Assembly: GCA_016714165.1 (NCBI GenBank)
Contig: JADJNU010000001.1
Span: 1,674,001-1,738,000, forward strand
Direction: 5' to 3'
DNA length: 64,000 nucleotides
DNA from: Bdellovibrionales bacterium
GTDB taxonomy: Bacteria; Bdellovibrionota; Bdellovibrionia; Bdellovibrionales; UBA1609
The position numbers and the translations under genes are program-made. Below the pieces are notes generated by a model. It did not search any database. It was given only the letters and a program-made list of their open reading frames with translations, and was not told the origin of the DNA. Each line of letters opens with the position of its first letter. The stretch's first letter is position 1. This document shows, piece by piece, positions 37,001 to 47,113 of the stretch.

Positions 37001-38021
37001 AGGTTTCCGTATTTCCACCAAGGAAGATTCTCTTCTTGACCTGATAGCGCCCGCCAGAGTGCTCCGCTAAAAAAGCCAAGAAATGAGGAAATTTGCCAGC
37101 GCCCTCATGGCCTACGACAGCCCCCATCACTTGCCAAAGATCTGCATGTCTTTTCAAGATAGGAACGCGAAACATATGTTTTTCATGAGCGCCTTCGTAA
37201 CCATGAAGAACATCCGTGTAGGCTTTCGCAATTGTTTCCTTCCCCGTTCCATCAGGCCCCACGAGAACCACGACTTTGGGCTTCTTGCGCCGACCATAAA
37301 TAAGAAGCTCACTTTCGGCATTCACCAAGGCCTGCACGGCTTCAGGCTGCCCCTTTATTCGTTCCTTCAGAGCCTTTTCCAAGCTATCCAATCGGTCTAA
37401 AACAAGCTTGTGGGCCGGCACCTCGGGCGTGACTGCCCTGTCGTCCCCAGAAGATTCAGGCGCAAGTTCCTGCGAAAAAGCCTCACTCGTCTCAGGCTTT
37501 GCCGCTGCGGAGGGCAATCTCGTGCGTCGTTCATTTACTGAATTTAATATTCTATCGAAGCGCTCTGGGAGACCCTTCAAGATATCGTCCGTTTGTGCTT
37601 GTAGAAGCTCGTTCGTGGCTTCCCTTAGATCAAAGATTCTGTTGGTATTGTGAACAGTCGCCAAATCTTCAATTGCATCTACCAGTCGATTTAAAACATC
37701 AAAAATATCTGGACGCCCGCTGGTGGTCTCGGCATCTCCACCTTTGTCTAACCGCTCTAATTCTACGAGATAACGATCACAGAGAGCCACAAAACTCTCC
37801 GAGTAGCGGAATTGCTTGAGATCATTTATTGCTTCTACCAGCGAACTTGAATCTAGATTTGGCCGGTTACTTCCACTCACTGTATTCAAAATTTCTCTGT
37901 ATTTATTTGGCACCTCGGCACGAACAGAACAAGGGTAGAATAAATATCCAACAAAAATCGAGGTGATCTGGATGAAAATCATAAAGTTTCCGGCAAGTCC
38001 GACTGAGGTAACTGAAGTCAT
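34086..38021 (-). CDS. Exported fusion of two Clp-type AAA+ modules with an FtsH-type M41 metallopeptidase
   Basis: 1311 residues. A signal peptide or anchor (MIFIQITSIFVGYLFYPCSVRA) is followed by a helical region to about 200. Module 1 (about 205-560) starts IKGQPEAVQALVNA, as in ClpB, with Walker A GPDGTGKE and Walker B FLDGFQ, in which the catalytic Glu is Gly. Module 2 (about 625-870) has GPPGNGKT, an intact Walker B VVILDEI, sensor-1 region VMTGN, and a Clp-like LTPAFLRRVGFQNI. The C-terminal domain has HEAGHEVVRK near 1026 and GDAGKSNDLERAT near 1105, the zinc ligands of M41 (FtsH) peptidases. FtsH normally has one AAA module. Start ATG 38021 is preferred to TTG 38036. An ATP-driven protease with an export signal is puzzling because the periplasm lacks ATP. 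Confidence 0.8.
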   Translation of the reverse strand: MTSVTSVGLAGNFMIFIQITSIFVGYLFYPCSVRAEVPNKYREILNTVSGSNRPNLDSSSLVEAINDLKQFRYSESFVALCDRYLVELERLDKGGDAETTSGRPDIFDVLNRLVDAIEDLATVHNTNRIFDLREATNELLQAQTDDILKGLPERFDRILNSVNERRTRLPSAAAKPETSEAFSQELAPESSGDDRAVTPEVPAHKLVLDRLDSLEKALKERIKGQPEAVQALVNAESELLIYGRRKKPKVVVLVGPDGTGKETIAKAYTDVLHGYEGAHEKHMFRVPILKRHADLWQVMGAVVGHEGAGKFPHFLAFLAEHSGGRYQVKKRIFLGGNTETYLEEDQNWDPKTVPERGIVFLDGFQNWSSDMKDAFLAQALDTGIFQLNNPTPELSSISVPITFIISTTVNGDRDGRPLSFDQMMEKWRAVGNDPARIRKDLAASHGPVNVHQQGENRGFSQSLLNSFPDDSLVRMRPLGPETLQEIVRQRLQELSESLSAGGAFGKFSLQWSEKLVRFLQEYHYVAENNASPINSRIADLVKRTLTEAFRSGRIEVSDHPRAIHLDVEENPDRTFDLLFKLTANENENENGSPPDRDQNRPAQEFRLRITVTEIDKPKEPISDARIRELLKIPGLLNQRVFGIERVVDRLGTALLTAEESRTGGLTPDTATSPATIFMFVGPPGNGKTQTGKEIAKILGVEPKTIDCSQIQSVSDVKARILGMRDSLGNSVSSEFMKVYDRSNGRLVVILDEIVNAKNALTVLPSLYDILAEPVVRTFTDGEPRVMTHVTFVMTGNVGEGFYGAVPTNIPDINRQAAFQDIHEMMMKDPEKRRRLLERFLTPAFLRRVGFQNIFFYGPLNFKAIRGLFQLKMMEEIERLKPQSDRRGWYVQFRNKESFLRIIEAFEDNGYRIEEQGSSIDLFVKQDFGARLRELLHHNLVSTGSKVVLDFDPVTGMTRDTFNEDVRILHLRVDIFGEPNRTDSDSGKFDRGTGVLPSKTLWLTLKGKETPDIPTRLQVDEVLTAFHEAGHEVVRKVLFGNTRSHKRITLKPGVTEIGEQIVYFLGEAVNNPTKELTFSRAVVLREIAAKFGGDVAQSLLTKGGSGDAGKSNDLERATSLAQTAILRWGLSKKWGPQTMPSDPNVSMESYIAGLPEERKKLLSREVNQWMAEGRELARRALLANLDNLVIPLGSQLLEKLTMEREDLDKFYETHQVFAEGSPEYRNPLRRWTGTALRARLSPFIHSPSTLVPELLPGISTPESVADISSILKQHKEMEVSEVALPPDLPVFEKTNATAGGGTCRSAVLKKAQ

Positions 38022-38521
38022 AGATACTCTTTTCAATATTTTTAAAAATTAGCCAAAAAATCCGAGGAGCAGCCCGCTAATTTTGCAAGAGCAGTGCCAC
38101 GCGGGTTCAAAGCCTGAAAAAATATCTGATGATTTAAAATTTTTTTCCAAAACCCATGTGAGAGCACCTTCCATTTTGGCCAATGTACCAACGCCGATTT
38201 GAGTCTTCTCTTCCTGAAGCACATCCTCTTCATTTTTGAAAAGCTCCTTTATTGCAGGTACATACAGAATCATCAGGTCTGGATACCAGAAAGTCACATC
38301 AGGACAACGACGAAAAAGAAGTCAATCAATCCCGCATCGGATCGACATTCATTTTGGGCGATCGCAAAAAAAAATATTTTTTGCCTTTGGCCCCTCAGCA
38401 ATAACGCGATCTTTTGCTGGTTATAAGGCAAGGGCCGTGACTCGATACATCATCATCAATACCACATGTTGTTTTTACATCTTGTCACTTTTTTTGAAAG
38501 AGGGCATTTCTGGCTCTCTTG
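38022..38521. other. Spacer between the AAA-M41 gene and the epimerase gene
   Basis: About 500 AT-rich bases. A leftward open frame at 38049-38297 (82 codons, LFKNEEDVLQEEKTQIGVG, ending LLLGFFG) sits 27 bases before the AAA-M41 start and could be a small leader gene, but it has no clear ribosome-binding site and no known motif. The promoter of the leftward cluster should be here. Nothing else is recognised. Confidence 0.35.
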
Positions 38522-39517
38522 TCACTGATCACCGAGATTGTCGAACAGGCCGATGAGACCGTCAGAAAGGCGAAGTCTGGGATTAAATCCCAACTCCTTC
38601 CGAGCCAATTCGTAGCTTCCGCAAGATCTGTAAATATCTCCATCGCGAAAGCGACCGTAATGTATCTCGGGTCTTGGAGCCTGAGGGAGCCTTTTACTCC
38701 AAAGGCTCACGAGCCCTTCCGCAAGCGAACTCAAGGTCGTTTCCTCACCACTGCAGATATTATAGCTCTTACCAAACGCACTTTGCCGGGTGACGGTGGC
38801 TCCCAAAATATTTGCCGCCACCACGTCATCCACATGACAAAAATCCCGCGTAGTGGTTCCGTCTCCGTGAATCAAAATTGGATCACCTTTGCGAAGGGCT
38901 TCAATCCATTTTGGAATGACCGCTGCATAGGCCCCTTGCGGGTCCTGCCTCGGCCCATAAACATTAAAATATCTCAGACCAAGCGTTTCCATTTCATAGT
39001 GACGATGAAATTGCGCGGCATATAACTCGTCAACGAATTTTGTCACGGCATAGGGCGAAAGCAACTGCCCCAAATCACCTTCTGACTTAATCGCGGTGGG
39101 ATTATCTCCGTAAACAGCACTGCTAGAAGCATAAACCACGCGCTTAACACCCTCATTCCTGGCTGAATTCAAAATATTCAGAAAGCCTGTTACGTTCGTA
39201 TCATGGACGCAATGTGGGTTTTCGATACTCAGGGGTACCGACGCAACTGCCGCCTGATGAAGAACGACATGAACGCCCCTCAGGGCCCTTTCCATCATTC
39301 TCACATTGCCGACGTCATCACAGATAAATGAGAAACTCTTCTGTTGGCCGTTAGTTAGGCGACCCAACACCTGCTGGAGGTTCTCCCACCTGCCGGTAGA
39401 AAGATTGTCAACTCCGACCACTTTTTGGTTTTCGCCGAGAAGTCGTCCCACTAGGTGGGAACCAATAAATCCCGCCGCTCCCGTAACTAACCATGTCCTT
39501 CTATCCATTCTCTCCAT
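38522..39517 (-). CDS. UDP-GlcNAc/UDP-glucose 4-epimerase-like SDR (WbpP/TviC type)
   Basis: A 331-residue extended SDR: LVTGAAGFIGSHLVGRLL, VVGVDNLSTG, HQAAVASVPLSIENP, SSSAVYGDNP, and the catalytic Tyr and Lys in SPYAVTK, then RYFNVYGPRQDP. The SVPLSIENP and NVYGPRQDP segments are typical of WbpP/TviC, which interconvert UDP-GlcNAc(A) and UDP-GalNAc(A) for surface polysaccharides. The start is placed at ATG 39517; ATG 39508 with GGAG is equally possible, and the frame is open to 39544. It stands apart from the main polysaccharide locus. Confidence 0.82.
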   Translation of the reverse strand: MERMDRRTWLVTGAAGFIGSHLVGRLLGENQKVVGVDNLSTGRWENLQQVLGRLTNGQQKSFSFICDDVGNVRMMERALRGVHVVLHQAAVASVPLSIENPHCVHDTNVTGFLNILNSARNEGVKRVVYASSSAVYGDNPTAIKSEGDLGQLLSPYAVTKFVDELYAAQFHRHYEMETLGLRYFNVYGPRQDPQGAYAAVIPKWIEALRKGDPILIHGDGTTTRDFCHVDDVVAANILGATVTRQSAFGKSYNICSGEETTLSSLAEGLVSLWSKRLPQAPRPEIHYGRFRDGDIYRSCGSYELARKELGFNPRLRLSDGLIGLFDNLGDQ

Positions 39518-39822
39518 CTGACGACTTACCTCTTTCAAGCCCACAACCTACACCCATCAAGCTGGAGATTCCATACCCCCTTTTCTGAATGCGTCGCATC
39601 TCGTGCCTTTCCCCCATCGATCCGGTTACTCCCATTAACTCTGTTCAGTTCTTGGCCAAAAAAAGGATAGAAGGATAGATTTGACTCGGAAGGAGAATAC
39701 CGGAAAAATGATGCACAAACGAAACGGAACAAAACGACGCTGGGGTGGACTGAATTGAGCCGAGCCGAGTTGGACCGAAGAAGCAGTCTATAACTTTAGG
39801 AAAAATAAATAGGAACAAAGAT

Positions 39823-40350
39823 ATGGGATTAATCCTTAAACAGGTCTTTCAATTCATTAAACTCTTGAATTCTGAAAACGGAACCAATCAAATTGCAGCA
39901 GGTCTCGCTGCCGGATTCATTTTGGGAATGACTCCCGCGCTATCTCTTCAAACGCTTTTCGTCTTTGTTTGCATCTTCCTTTTTAGAATTCAAGCGGGAG
40001 CTGCAATGGTTTCTGCTGGATTTTTTTCGTTTGCGGGCTATCTCCTTGATCCTGTTTTTGACCTGGTTGGAAGGAAGGTTCTCGAGTTGTCACAACTCCA
40101 GGAGACATTTGTTTTTTTATACAATCTTCCCATTGTTCCCTTCACTCGGTTCAATAATTCCATCGTCATGGGCTCTGGTGTTTTTACGATCGTCGCCAGT
40201 CCCTTTGTTTTTGTGATCGCCCGTATGTTAGTTTTGAAATATCAAAAGGTCATTTTGGAGCGGTTTAAAAACACCAAGATTTGGAAGGGCGTTCAGGCTA
40301 CTGCACTTTACAAGTGGTATTTCAAATACGACCAGCTTTACGGAGCCTGA
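39823..40350 (+). CDS. TIGR03546-type integral membrane protein
   Basis: A 175-residue membrane protein with three to four hydrophobic segments: NQIAAGLAAGFILGMTPAL, LFVFVCIFLF, AAMVSAGFFSFAGYLLDPVF, and VFTIVASPFVFVIARML. The GLAAGFILGMTP stretch resembles DUF2062-type proteins. It is followed 31 bases later by the TIGR03545-type gene; these two families are regularly paired in the genomes that have them. The role is unknown, probably in envelope maintenance. Confidence 0.72.
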   Translation: MGLILKQVFQFIKLLNSENGTNQIAAGLAAGFILGMTPALSLQTLFVFVCIFLFRIQAGAAMVSAGFFSFAGYLLDPVFDLVGRKVLELSQLQETFVFLYNLPIVPFTRFNNSIVMGSGVFTIVASPFVFVIARMLVLKYQKVILERFKNTKIWKGVQATALYKWYFKYDQLYGA

Positions 40351-40381
40351 GGCTGACATCGATTCCTTCTTTCATTGATAA

Positions 40382-42385
40382 GTGGACAAACGACTCAAAA
40401 CAAGGACAACCAAATTGAGCTCATCGAAGACACCAGAAAAAGAGAAAGATAAAGCGAAAAAAGTGAAAGGGCCCGTGAGATGGGAAGCCGTCGTTCCGGT
40501 TACAGTTATATGTGTCTGTGCTGGATTGTATTTTTCCTTCCTGTTCGATAGCCATCTTCGCTACTTGATCGAATATACGGGAACCCATGTTCATGGGGCC
40601 GAGGTGAATGTTGGCCGAGTGAAAACCAGTTTTTTAGGTGGAAGCTTTCGTCTTTCTGAATTGCAGATCACTGACAAAGAGGATCCTTCTCGAAATATTG
40701 TCTCTATCGGAGAAATTCGCTTTGGTTTCCTGTGGGACGCCCTGTTACGCGCAAAATTCGTTGTCGAAGAAGCCTCTATTGTTGATATCCAGGCATTCTC
40801 TCCCCGAATGAGGCCCGGAAAGATTCTTCCTATCGAAGTCAGTGTCAAGGACGGGAAATCACCAGCCCTGGCAAAGCTTGAGAGTGGAATTATCGATCAA
40901 ACCAAAAAGGAATTTGAAGGAAATCTTCTGAGTGATTTGGCCAATATCATTGAAGGAGCCGATCCAACCGCTCAAATTAAAAATCTTGAATCTAATCTTA
41001 AATCGAGCCTGAAGATCAAAGAACTGGAGACCAGTCTCAAAGAGAAGCAAGCCCTATGGGACGCACGTATCAAAGCGCTCCCAAAAAGTGAAGTGCTTAA
41101 AGATTTTGAAGCGAGAGTTAAGGCCATCAAAGTTGACACCAAAGATCCTGTCAAATTTGCCGCCTCCATCGGAGAAATCCAATCTCTTGTCAAAGAGGCC
41201 GATCAAAAGATAAAATCTGTCAAAGAAACAAGTGATGGCGTTAGCAACGATTTAAAAACCATCGACACAGCATTTAAAGACCTCGATCAGGTCATTAAGC
41301 AAGATATCCAGGACTTAGAAAAACATTTCAAGATCCCTCAGATCGACGTGGGTGATTTCTCAAAAAAATTATTTGGAAAGATGTTTGCGAATAAGCTCGT
41401 AACCATTCAAAAATACATGACGGTGGCCCGCGAATACCTACCTCCCCAGAAAACTGAAGAACAAAAGAAAGCTTCAGCTGATGAACAAATTGTCCCTCGC
41501 CCGCGAAGTGATGGCAAAACCTACCGTTTTCCTGTCACTCGAGGCTACCCTCTGTTTTGGCTAAAAAAGGCCAGCATTAATTCTGAACCCAGCCAAAGCA
41601 ACGAATACAGTGGACGAGTGAGAGGTGAACTCCTTGATTTGACTTCGGACCCCGCCCAGATTGGAAAACCCACCGTAATCAACTTTGAAGGCGATTTTCC
41701 AAAGCAAATGCTCATGGGCCTCGTAACAAAAATTACCTTGGATCATACGACAGATAAGCCTAAAGAATCAATGCAGGCAAGCATAGCTTCCTTTCCAGTC
41801 CAACCTCAAAAATTTTCAGACAGCCTGGAAGTTAAGCTTGTACTCACTCAAGCCAAAGGAAGTTCTGATCTCAATGCTGTTCTCGAAGATGAAGAACTCA
41901 AAATCGCAGTTAAGAATAACTTTGCTGATCTAAAATATGATATCGAAGCCAGATCAAAAATGGTCCATGAGATTCTGACAAATGTAACCTCTGGAATACC
42001 CGTCATAACACTCGACGCAAGTGCCACTGGAAATTGGAAGAAGCTCAATTTAGGACTGCGATCAAATTTGGGTGATGAAATTGCCAAAGGTTTTAAGAAG
42101 CAACTGGACGAAAAGATTGAACAGGCCAGAGCCAAAATAAAGGCGCTTATAGACGAAAAAATCGCGGGGGAGCGAGCCAAATTTACCGCTGAACTAGACA
42201 AGGTCAAAGCACAGGTCAATAAGGAAATCGAAAAGGTCAATAGCGAGGTCAATAGGGCCAAAAAGGACGCTGAAGACCACCTTACTGGAAGCAAAAAGTC
42301 CGCTGAGAACGGACAAAAGAAAAAGGTTGAAGAAGCAGGAAAAAAGGTCATTGAGGATTTGAAGAAGAAGATAAAATTTAAATGA
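40382..42385 (+). CDS. TIGR03545-type membrane-anchored periplasmic protein (AsmA-like)
   Basis: 667 residues from GTG 40382. A charged cytoplasmic N-terminus is followed by one membrane segment (AVVPVTVICVCAGLYFSFLF) and a large periplasmic part. The region VHGAEVNVGRVKTSFLGGSF, with strands ending ELQITDKEDP, resembles the start of AsmA-like proteins that move lipids or assemble outer-membrane components. A central helical region (about 150-340) and a long C-terminal coiled coil rich in Lys and Glu (KVKAQVNKEIEKVNSEVNRA) follow. It is paired with the upstream TIGR03546-type gene and overlaps the next gene by 4 bases. Precise function unknown. Confidence 0.72.
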   Translation: MDKRLKTRTTKLSSSKTPEKEKDKAKKVKGPVRWEAVVPVTVICVCAGLYFSFLFDSHLRYLIEYTGTHVHGAEVNVGRVKTSFLGGSFRLSELQITDKEDPSRNIVSIGEIRFGFLWDALLRAKFVVEEASIVDIQAFSPRMRPGKILPIEVSVKDGKSPALAKLESGIIDQTKKEFEGNLLSDLANIIEGADPTAQIKNLESNLKSSLKIKELETSLKEKQALWDARIKALPKSEVLKDFEARVKAIKVDTKDPVKFAASIGEIQSLVKEADQKIKSVKETSDGVSNDLKTIDTAFKDLDQVIKQDIQDLEKHFKIPQIDVGDFSKKLFGKMFANKLVTIQKYMTVAREYLPPQKTEEQKKASADEQIVPRPRSDGKTYRFPVTRGYPLFWLKKASINSEPSQSNEYSGRVRGELLDLTSDPAQIGKPTVINFEGDFPKQMLMGLVTKITLDHTTDKPKESMQASIASFPVQPQKFSDSLEVKLVLTQAKGSSDLNAVLEDEELKIAVKNNFADLKYDIEARSKMVHEILTNVTSGIPVITLDASATGNWKKLNLGLRSNLGDEIAKGFKKQLDEKIEQARAKIKALIDEKIAGERAKFTAELDKVKAQVNKEIEKVNSEVNRAKKDAEDHLTGSKKSAENGQKKKVEEAGKKVIEDLKKKIKFK

Positions 42386-42900
42386 GAATCCATATTCGAG
42401 ATGCAGACAGATCTAATTTCAATGAGATTGACCTCCTGATTGGCCGGGCCATGGAGGCGGTTCTCGAAACAATTCCCGAGTTCAACAGCGATCCAAAGCT
42501 CGCTCGCGAGGTGTTTCCTGATTTTACCTACGAAAAGACAAAAGGCATCATCCTGGGGTCAGACTCTACTGATCGGCATCATCGGATTCTAGTCGCCTCT
42601 GATGAACACGAAGAACTTATAGGACATTCAGTTTTTTCTATCAAAACCGATTCTGACAACTTGGCTTACGGAAGTTTTTTTAGTCACTACCTCACACCGG
42701 AACATCGTCGTTTTGGAATTGCTTCACGATTGTTAGCTTCGGCCGAAGAATGGATGGTGGCCCTGGGAGCCAAGTATGCGAAGGCCCAGGCACACGTTAA
42801 AAATATAAAAGCACAGAACTTATTTCGTAAATGCGGCTATCAGGTAACGGGGTCTCTCATCGGTCGCTGGCCCTATTATGAGCTAAAGAAAAATTGGTAG
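42382..42900 (+). CDS. GNAT-family N-acetyltransferase
   Basis: A 172-residue protein with the GNAT fold. The acetyl-CoA loop is PEHRRFGIASRLLASAEEW (R-x-x-G-x-A/G), followed by AQAHVKNIKAQNLFRKCGY, the typical C-terminal strand-helix-strand. The ATG overlaps the preceding TGA (ATGA), so it is coupled to the membrane-protein pair. The substrate cannot be read from the sequence. It converges with the thioredoxin gene, leaving 10 bases. Confidence 0.8.
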   Translation: MRIHIRDADRSNFNEIDLLIGRAMEAVLETIPEFNSDPKLAREVFPDFTYEKTKGIILGSDSTDRHHRILVASDEHEELIGHSVFSIKTDSDNLAYGSFFSHYLTPEHRRFGIASRLLASAEEWMVALGAKYAKAQAHVKNIKAQNLFRKCGYQVTGSLIGRWPYYELKKNW

Positions 42901-42910
42901 AGATCCTTTT

Positions 42911-43555
42911 TCACGTCTCGCCCACTTCTGACTCTTCAACCTCTTCGCCTTCCTCAGTATCGGTATCCGTACCCTCTTTTATCTTTGGATTTCTCAGTTC
43001 AACCAATTCCTTAAAAAAAGAAATGGCCTGTGGGCCATCCCACTTGTCCACGCCTGCTATTTTTCGGATCACTTTATTTTGATATCCCAATATATATGAC
43101 TCTGGGAGAATCTCGGTGCCGTAAAGTCCCGCCACTCTCTGCGACTTGTCCCACATAATTTTGATATTCGGATCCTTCGCGTCAAAGGCCTTAATGAACG
43201 CCTGAAGTGCTTCGAGGCTGTGGTCGGCGCTGATCGCAAGCAAAACAACGTCTCCTTTCATTTCCTTGATCAAGTGAACCAAGGACGGAAACTCCTGAAC
43301 GCAAGGTTCGCACCATGAGGCCCAAAAGCTCAGAATAACAATTTTGTCCTTGAAATCAGAGAGCTCTACACGATTTCCGTCAATATCCTCGATGCTAAAA
43401 TCAGGGACTCCCTCCGCTTCCATCTCGTTCAATTTCTGAGTTCCGGGAGGAGGGCGCGATCCTTGAGTAAGAAAGTCCTGGTATTTCCACCACCCCAGCC
43501 ACATAATGCCGGCCGCAAAAGCAACAGCAATCATTCCATTTAATCCGTGTCTCAT
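42911..43555 (-). CDS. Membrane-anchored TlpA-like thioredoxin-fold protein
   Basis: 214 residues. An N-terminal signal anchor (GMIAVAFAAGIMWLGWW) is followed by an AhpC/TSA-type thioredoxin domain. VPDFSIEDIDGNRVELSDF and SFWASWCEPCVQEFP give a redox-active Cys82-x-x-Cys85 pair. The cis-Pro region is GTEILPESYILG. The last 25 residues are very acidic (TDTDTEEGEEVEESE). It acts in the periplasm, reducing or shuffling disulphides. It lies 53 bases after the CglB-like gene and may be the last gene of the gliding operon; disulphide handling for CglB is a plausible but unproven link. Confidence 0.82.
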   Translation of the reverse strand: MRHGLNGMIAVAFAAGIMWLGWWKYQDFLTQGSRPPPGTQKLNEMEAEGVPDFSIEDIDGNRVELSDFKDKIVILSFWASWCEPCVQEFPSLVHLIKEMKGDVVLLAISADHSLEALQAFIKAFDAKDPNIKIMWDKSQRVAGLYGTEILPESYILGYQNKVIRKIAGVDKWDGPQAISFFKELVELRNPKIKEGTDTDTEEGEEVEESEVGET

Positions 43556-43608
43556 TTTACCCTCTCCTCGAACTTAAGCTAAAGTCTGTTGCGGCAATCG
43601 GGCCTGAA

Positions 43609-44610
43609 TTATTTTGGAGCCTCCAAGAGGGCGGGTATAAATCCGATTTCTAAATCCGTTCCGGGGGATTGTTCTTCAAGTTCAATTCCGGCCCCTAGAT
43701 TGATTCCAACTCTTTCAGGATCATAACTCCAACCCCGCTTTAAATCCTCGGGGATGTCCTGTTTACCATAGCGAATCCGGATCGTCGAGACCACAGGAAG
43801 TTGCTTCAAAGGAATAAACATTCCCACTTTCTTAACGAGGTCGTCCCCGATTGCCCCCAAGCGGTCACCAAAATCGGGAGCACAAAGACTAAAAGAAAGC
43901 CCCTTGGTCATGTGCAAAAACTCTTCAATGCTCAATGGCTTCATTGCTGGATCATCCCTCTGACAGATATCATCGGCCGAGGGCACTATCACTCCATAAG
44001 TGATGAGCTTATCCTTGTCCCAGCTTTTTAGATTCATCAAAAACTGATAGAGCGCGTCGGCTCTCATCGAACTTTGATCAGCTGCATCTGTTACAAATAC
44101 CAGGGCTAAAAAGGCTTGACTGCGATAGAAGGATCGATTGGCTCCGCTGAGATTTGGCTCAGAAAGAGCCAGTAGAGTCGGGTAAAAAACGCTTTCTGTC
44201 CCGGAACCACTGGTCCCGACAAGGAGGTTATTCCCTAGTCTGACCAATCCATCGGGAGTGCTTCGCTCAACAAAATTTGGAGTCCCTTGCAAGACTCCCG
44301 CATCGCCGTATTCGAAGTCAGTCGTGGTCACTCCAATGTGGTAGTCAAGAATCTGAGTCCTTGAAAGACCCTTTGTGAAAAGATCGATGTTAGACGACAA
44401 ATTCCTCTGGTGCGTCGACATACTTCCTGAGCTATCGACCACAAAAAGGATATCCACCTGAGGCTTAAAGATCAGTTTGATGTCTCCAATCCTATTTTTG
44501 ACTTCCACGGCTGGATCAGGTCGAGGGATGAGAAACTCATTGGCAGGAGGAGAACACCCGCTTACCACCGAGACCCAGAGGGCCGAAAAAAATGAGAAGC
44601 GAAATATCAT
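43609..44610 (-). CDS. CglB-like VWA-domain lipoprotein
   Basis: A 333-residue lipoprotein (signal peptide to VSGC, lipidated Cys19). The mature protein is a von Willebrand A domain with a complete MIDAS: LFVVDSSGSMSTHQ (D-x-S-x-S), a Thr in VGTSGSGT, and the Asp in LVFVTDAADQSS. Myxococcus CglB is an outer-membrane VWA lipoprotein that acts as the adhesin of the Agl/Glt gliding machine. Its place after the AglT-like gene in a Glt operon supports this role. The start ATG 44610 follows GGAGGA and lies 2 bases after the previous stop. Confidence 0.83.
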   Translation of the reverse strand: MIFRFSFFSALWVSVVSGCSPPANEFLIPRPDPAVEVKNRIGDIKLIFKPQVDILFVVDSSGSMSTHQRNLSSNIDLFTKGLSRTQILDYHIGVTTTDFEYGDAGVLQGTPNFVERSTPDGLVRLGNNLLVGTSGSGTESVFYPTLLALSEPNLSGANRSFYRSQAFLALVFVTDAADQSSMRADALYQFLMNLKSWDKDKLITYGVIVPSADDICQRDDPAMKPLSIEEFLHMTKGLSFSLCAPDFGDRLGAIGDDLVKKVGMFIPLKQLPVVSTIRIRYGKQDIPEDLKRGWSYDPERVGINLGAGIELEEQSPGTDLEIGFIPALLEAPK

Positions 44611-44612
44611 GT

Positions 44613-46357
<1,745 letters not shown>

Positions 46358-46361
<4 letters not shown>

Positions 46362-47047
46362 AACAAATACCCAAGCCCAAAATTTGCAACCATCAACTTC
46401 ATATTTGCCGCCCCAGCCAATCTCTCGCTCTCATAATTGAGATAGCGTAGTTCCAACCGACTGGTAAGGTGTTGAGAAAACCAAAAACCAAAACCACCAC
46501 CGGCTGTTACCGCCGCCGTGTTACCTGATTTCAATTCAATTTCGCCGTATCCAGCCAGAACATAAAAATCGAAATGAACGATTCCAATACCAAAGAAATT
46601 AAACTTTCCGTAGATAGGATAATAGTTGATGACCCCTTGATAGGACTGCTTAGGCCAATCCAATTCAGGAATGTAACCAAATTGGCTTATTAAGTGCTTT
46701 CCCTCTGAGGCCAATTCATTCATATAGTAGGAATACTTGAATCCTAAAGACCATCTCGGATTAAAATGAAAACTGTAGTCGAGGCCTGCATACTGACTAT
46801 TTAAATAGGCATCTCCCCCCACGACATTGCCATATCCAAACTGAAATTCATTTCTCAAGTGTCGATTGACGATACGATTTTGAACAATTTCAATTTTAGT
46901 GTCAGGGTTGAGTGCCTTAGCTTGTTCCAAAAGAACCTTGTTTCCACCCAGAGAATTAAAATCCTCCATCAGATCGGCGATGCTCGTGTTCATGATAGCG
47001 AACGAAGTCAAACCTAGAATGATCTGAGATATTCTCTTTCTTTGCAT
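46358..47047 (-). CDS. Outer-membrane beta-barrel protein of the gliding operon
   Basis: 229 residues with a signal peptide (RISQIILGLTSFAIMNTSIA). After a helical stretch (FNSLGGNKVLLEQAKALN) the rest is alternating amphipathic strands: NEFQFGYGNVVGGDAYLN, WSLGFKYSYY, FNFFGIGIVHFDFYVLAGYG, and AAVTAGGGFGFWFSQ, ending in ANFGLGYLL with a C-terminal hydrophobic pattern. It fits the small outer-membrane barrel family found in myxobacterial and Bdellovibrio gliding operons (TIGR04565-like). ATG 47047 gives a good signal peptide; the frame is open to 47083. It overlaps the next gene by 4 bases. Confidence 0.77.
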
Positions 47048-47113
47048 TTTTATCCGTTCCATTTTTTCATCCGTTCCATCCATTCCATTTATGTCATCCC
47101 CTCCAACCTAAGG

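Noticed and set aside
38049..38297. Small leftward gene before the AAA-M41 gene
   Set aside because: No ribosome-binding site or conserved motif; two overlapping frames of similar quality exist, so it was not called as a gene.
41848..42393. Leftward 181-codon frame opposite the 3' end of the TIGR03545-type gene
   Set aside because: Mirror image of a Lys/Glu-rich coiled coil, giving artificial Phe/Ser/Leu-rich sequence.
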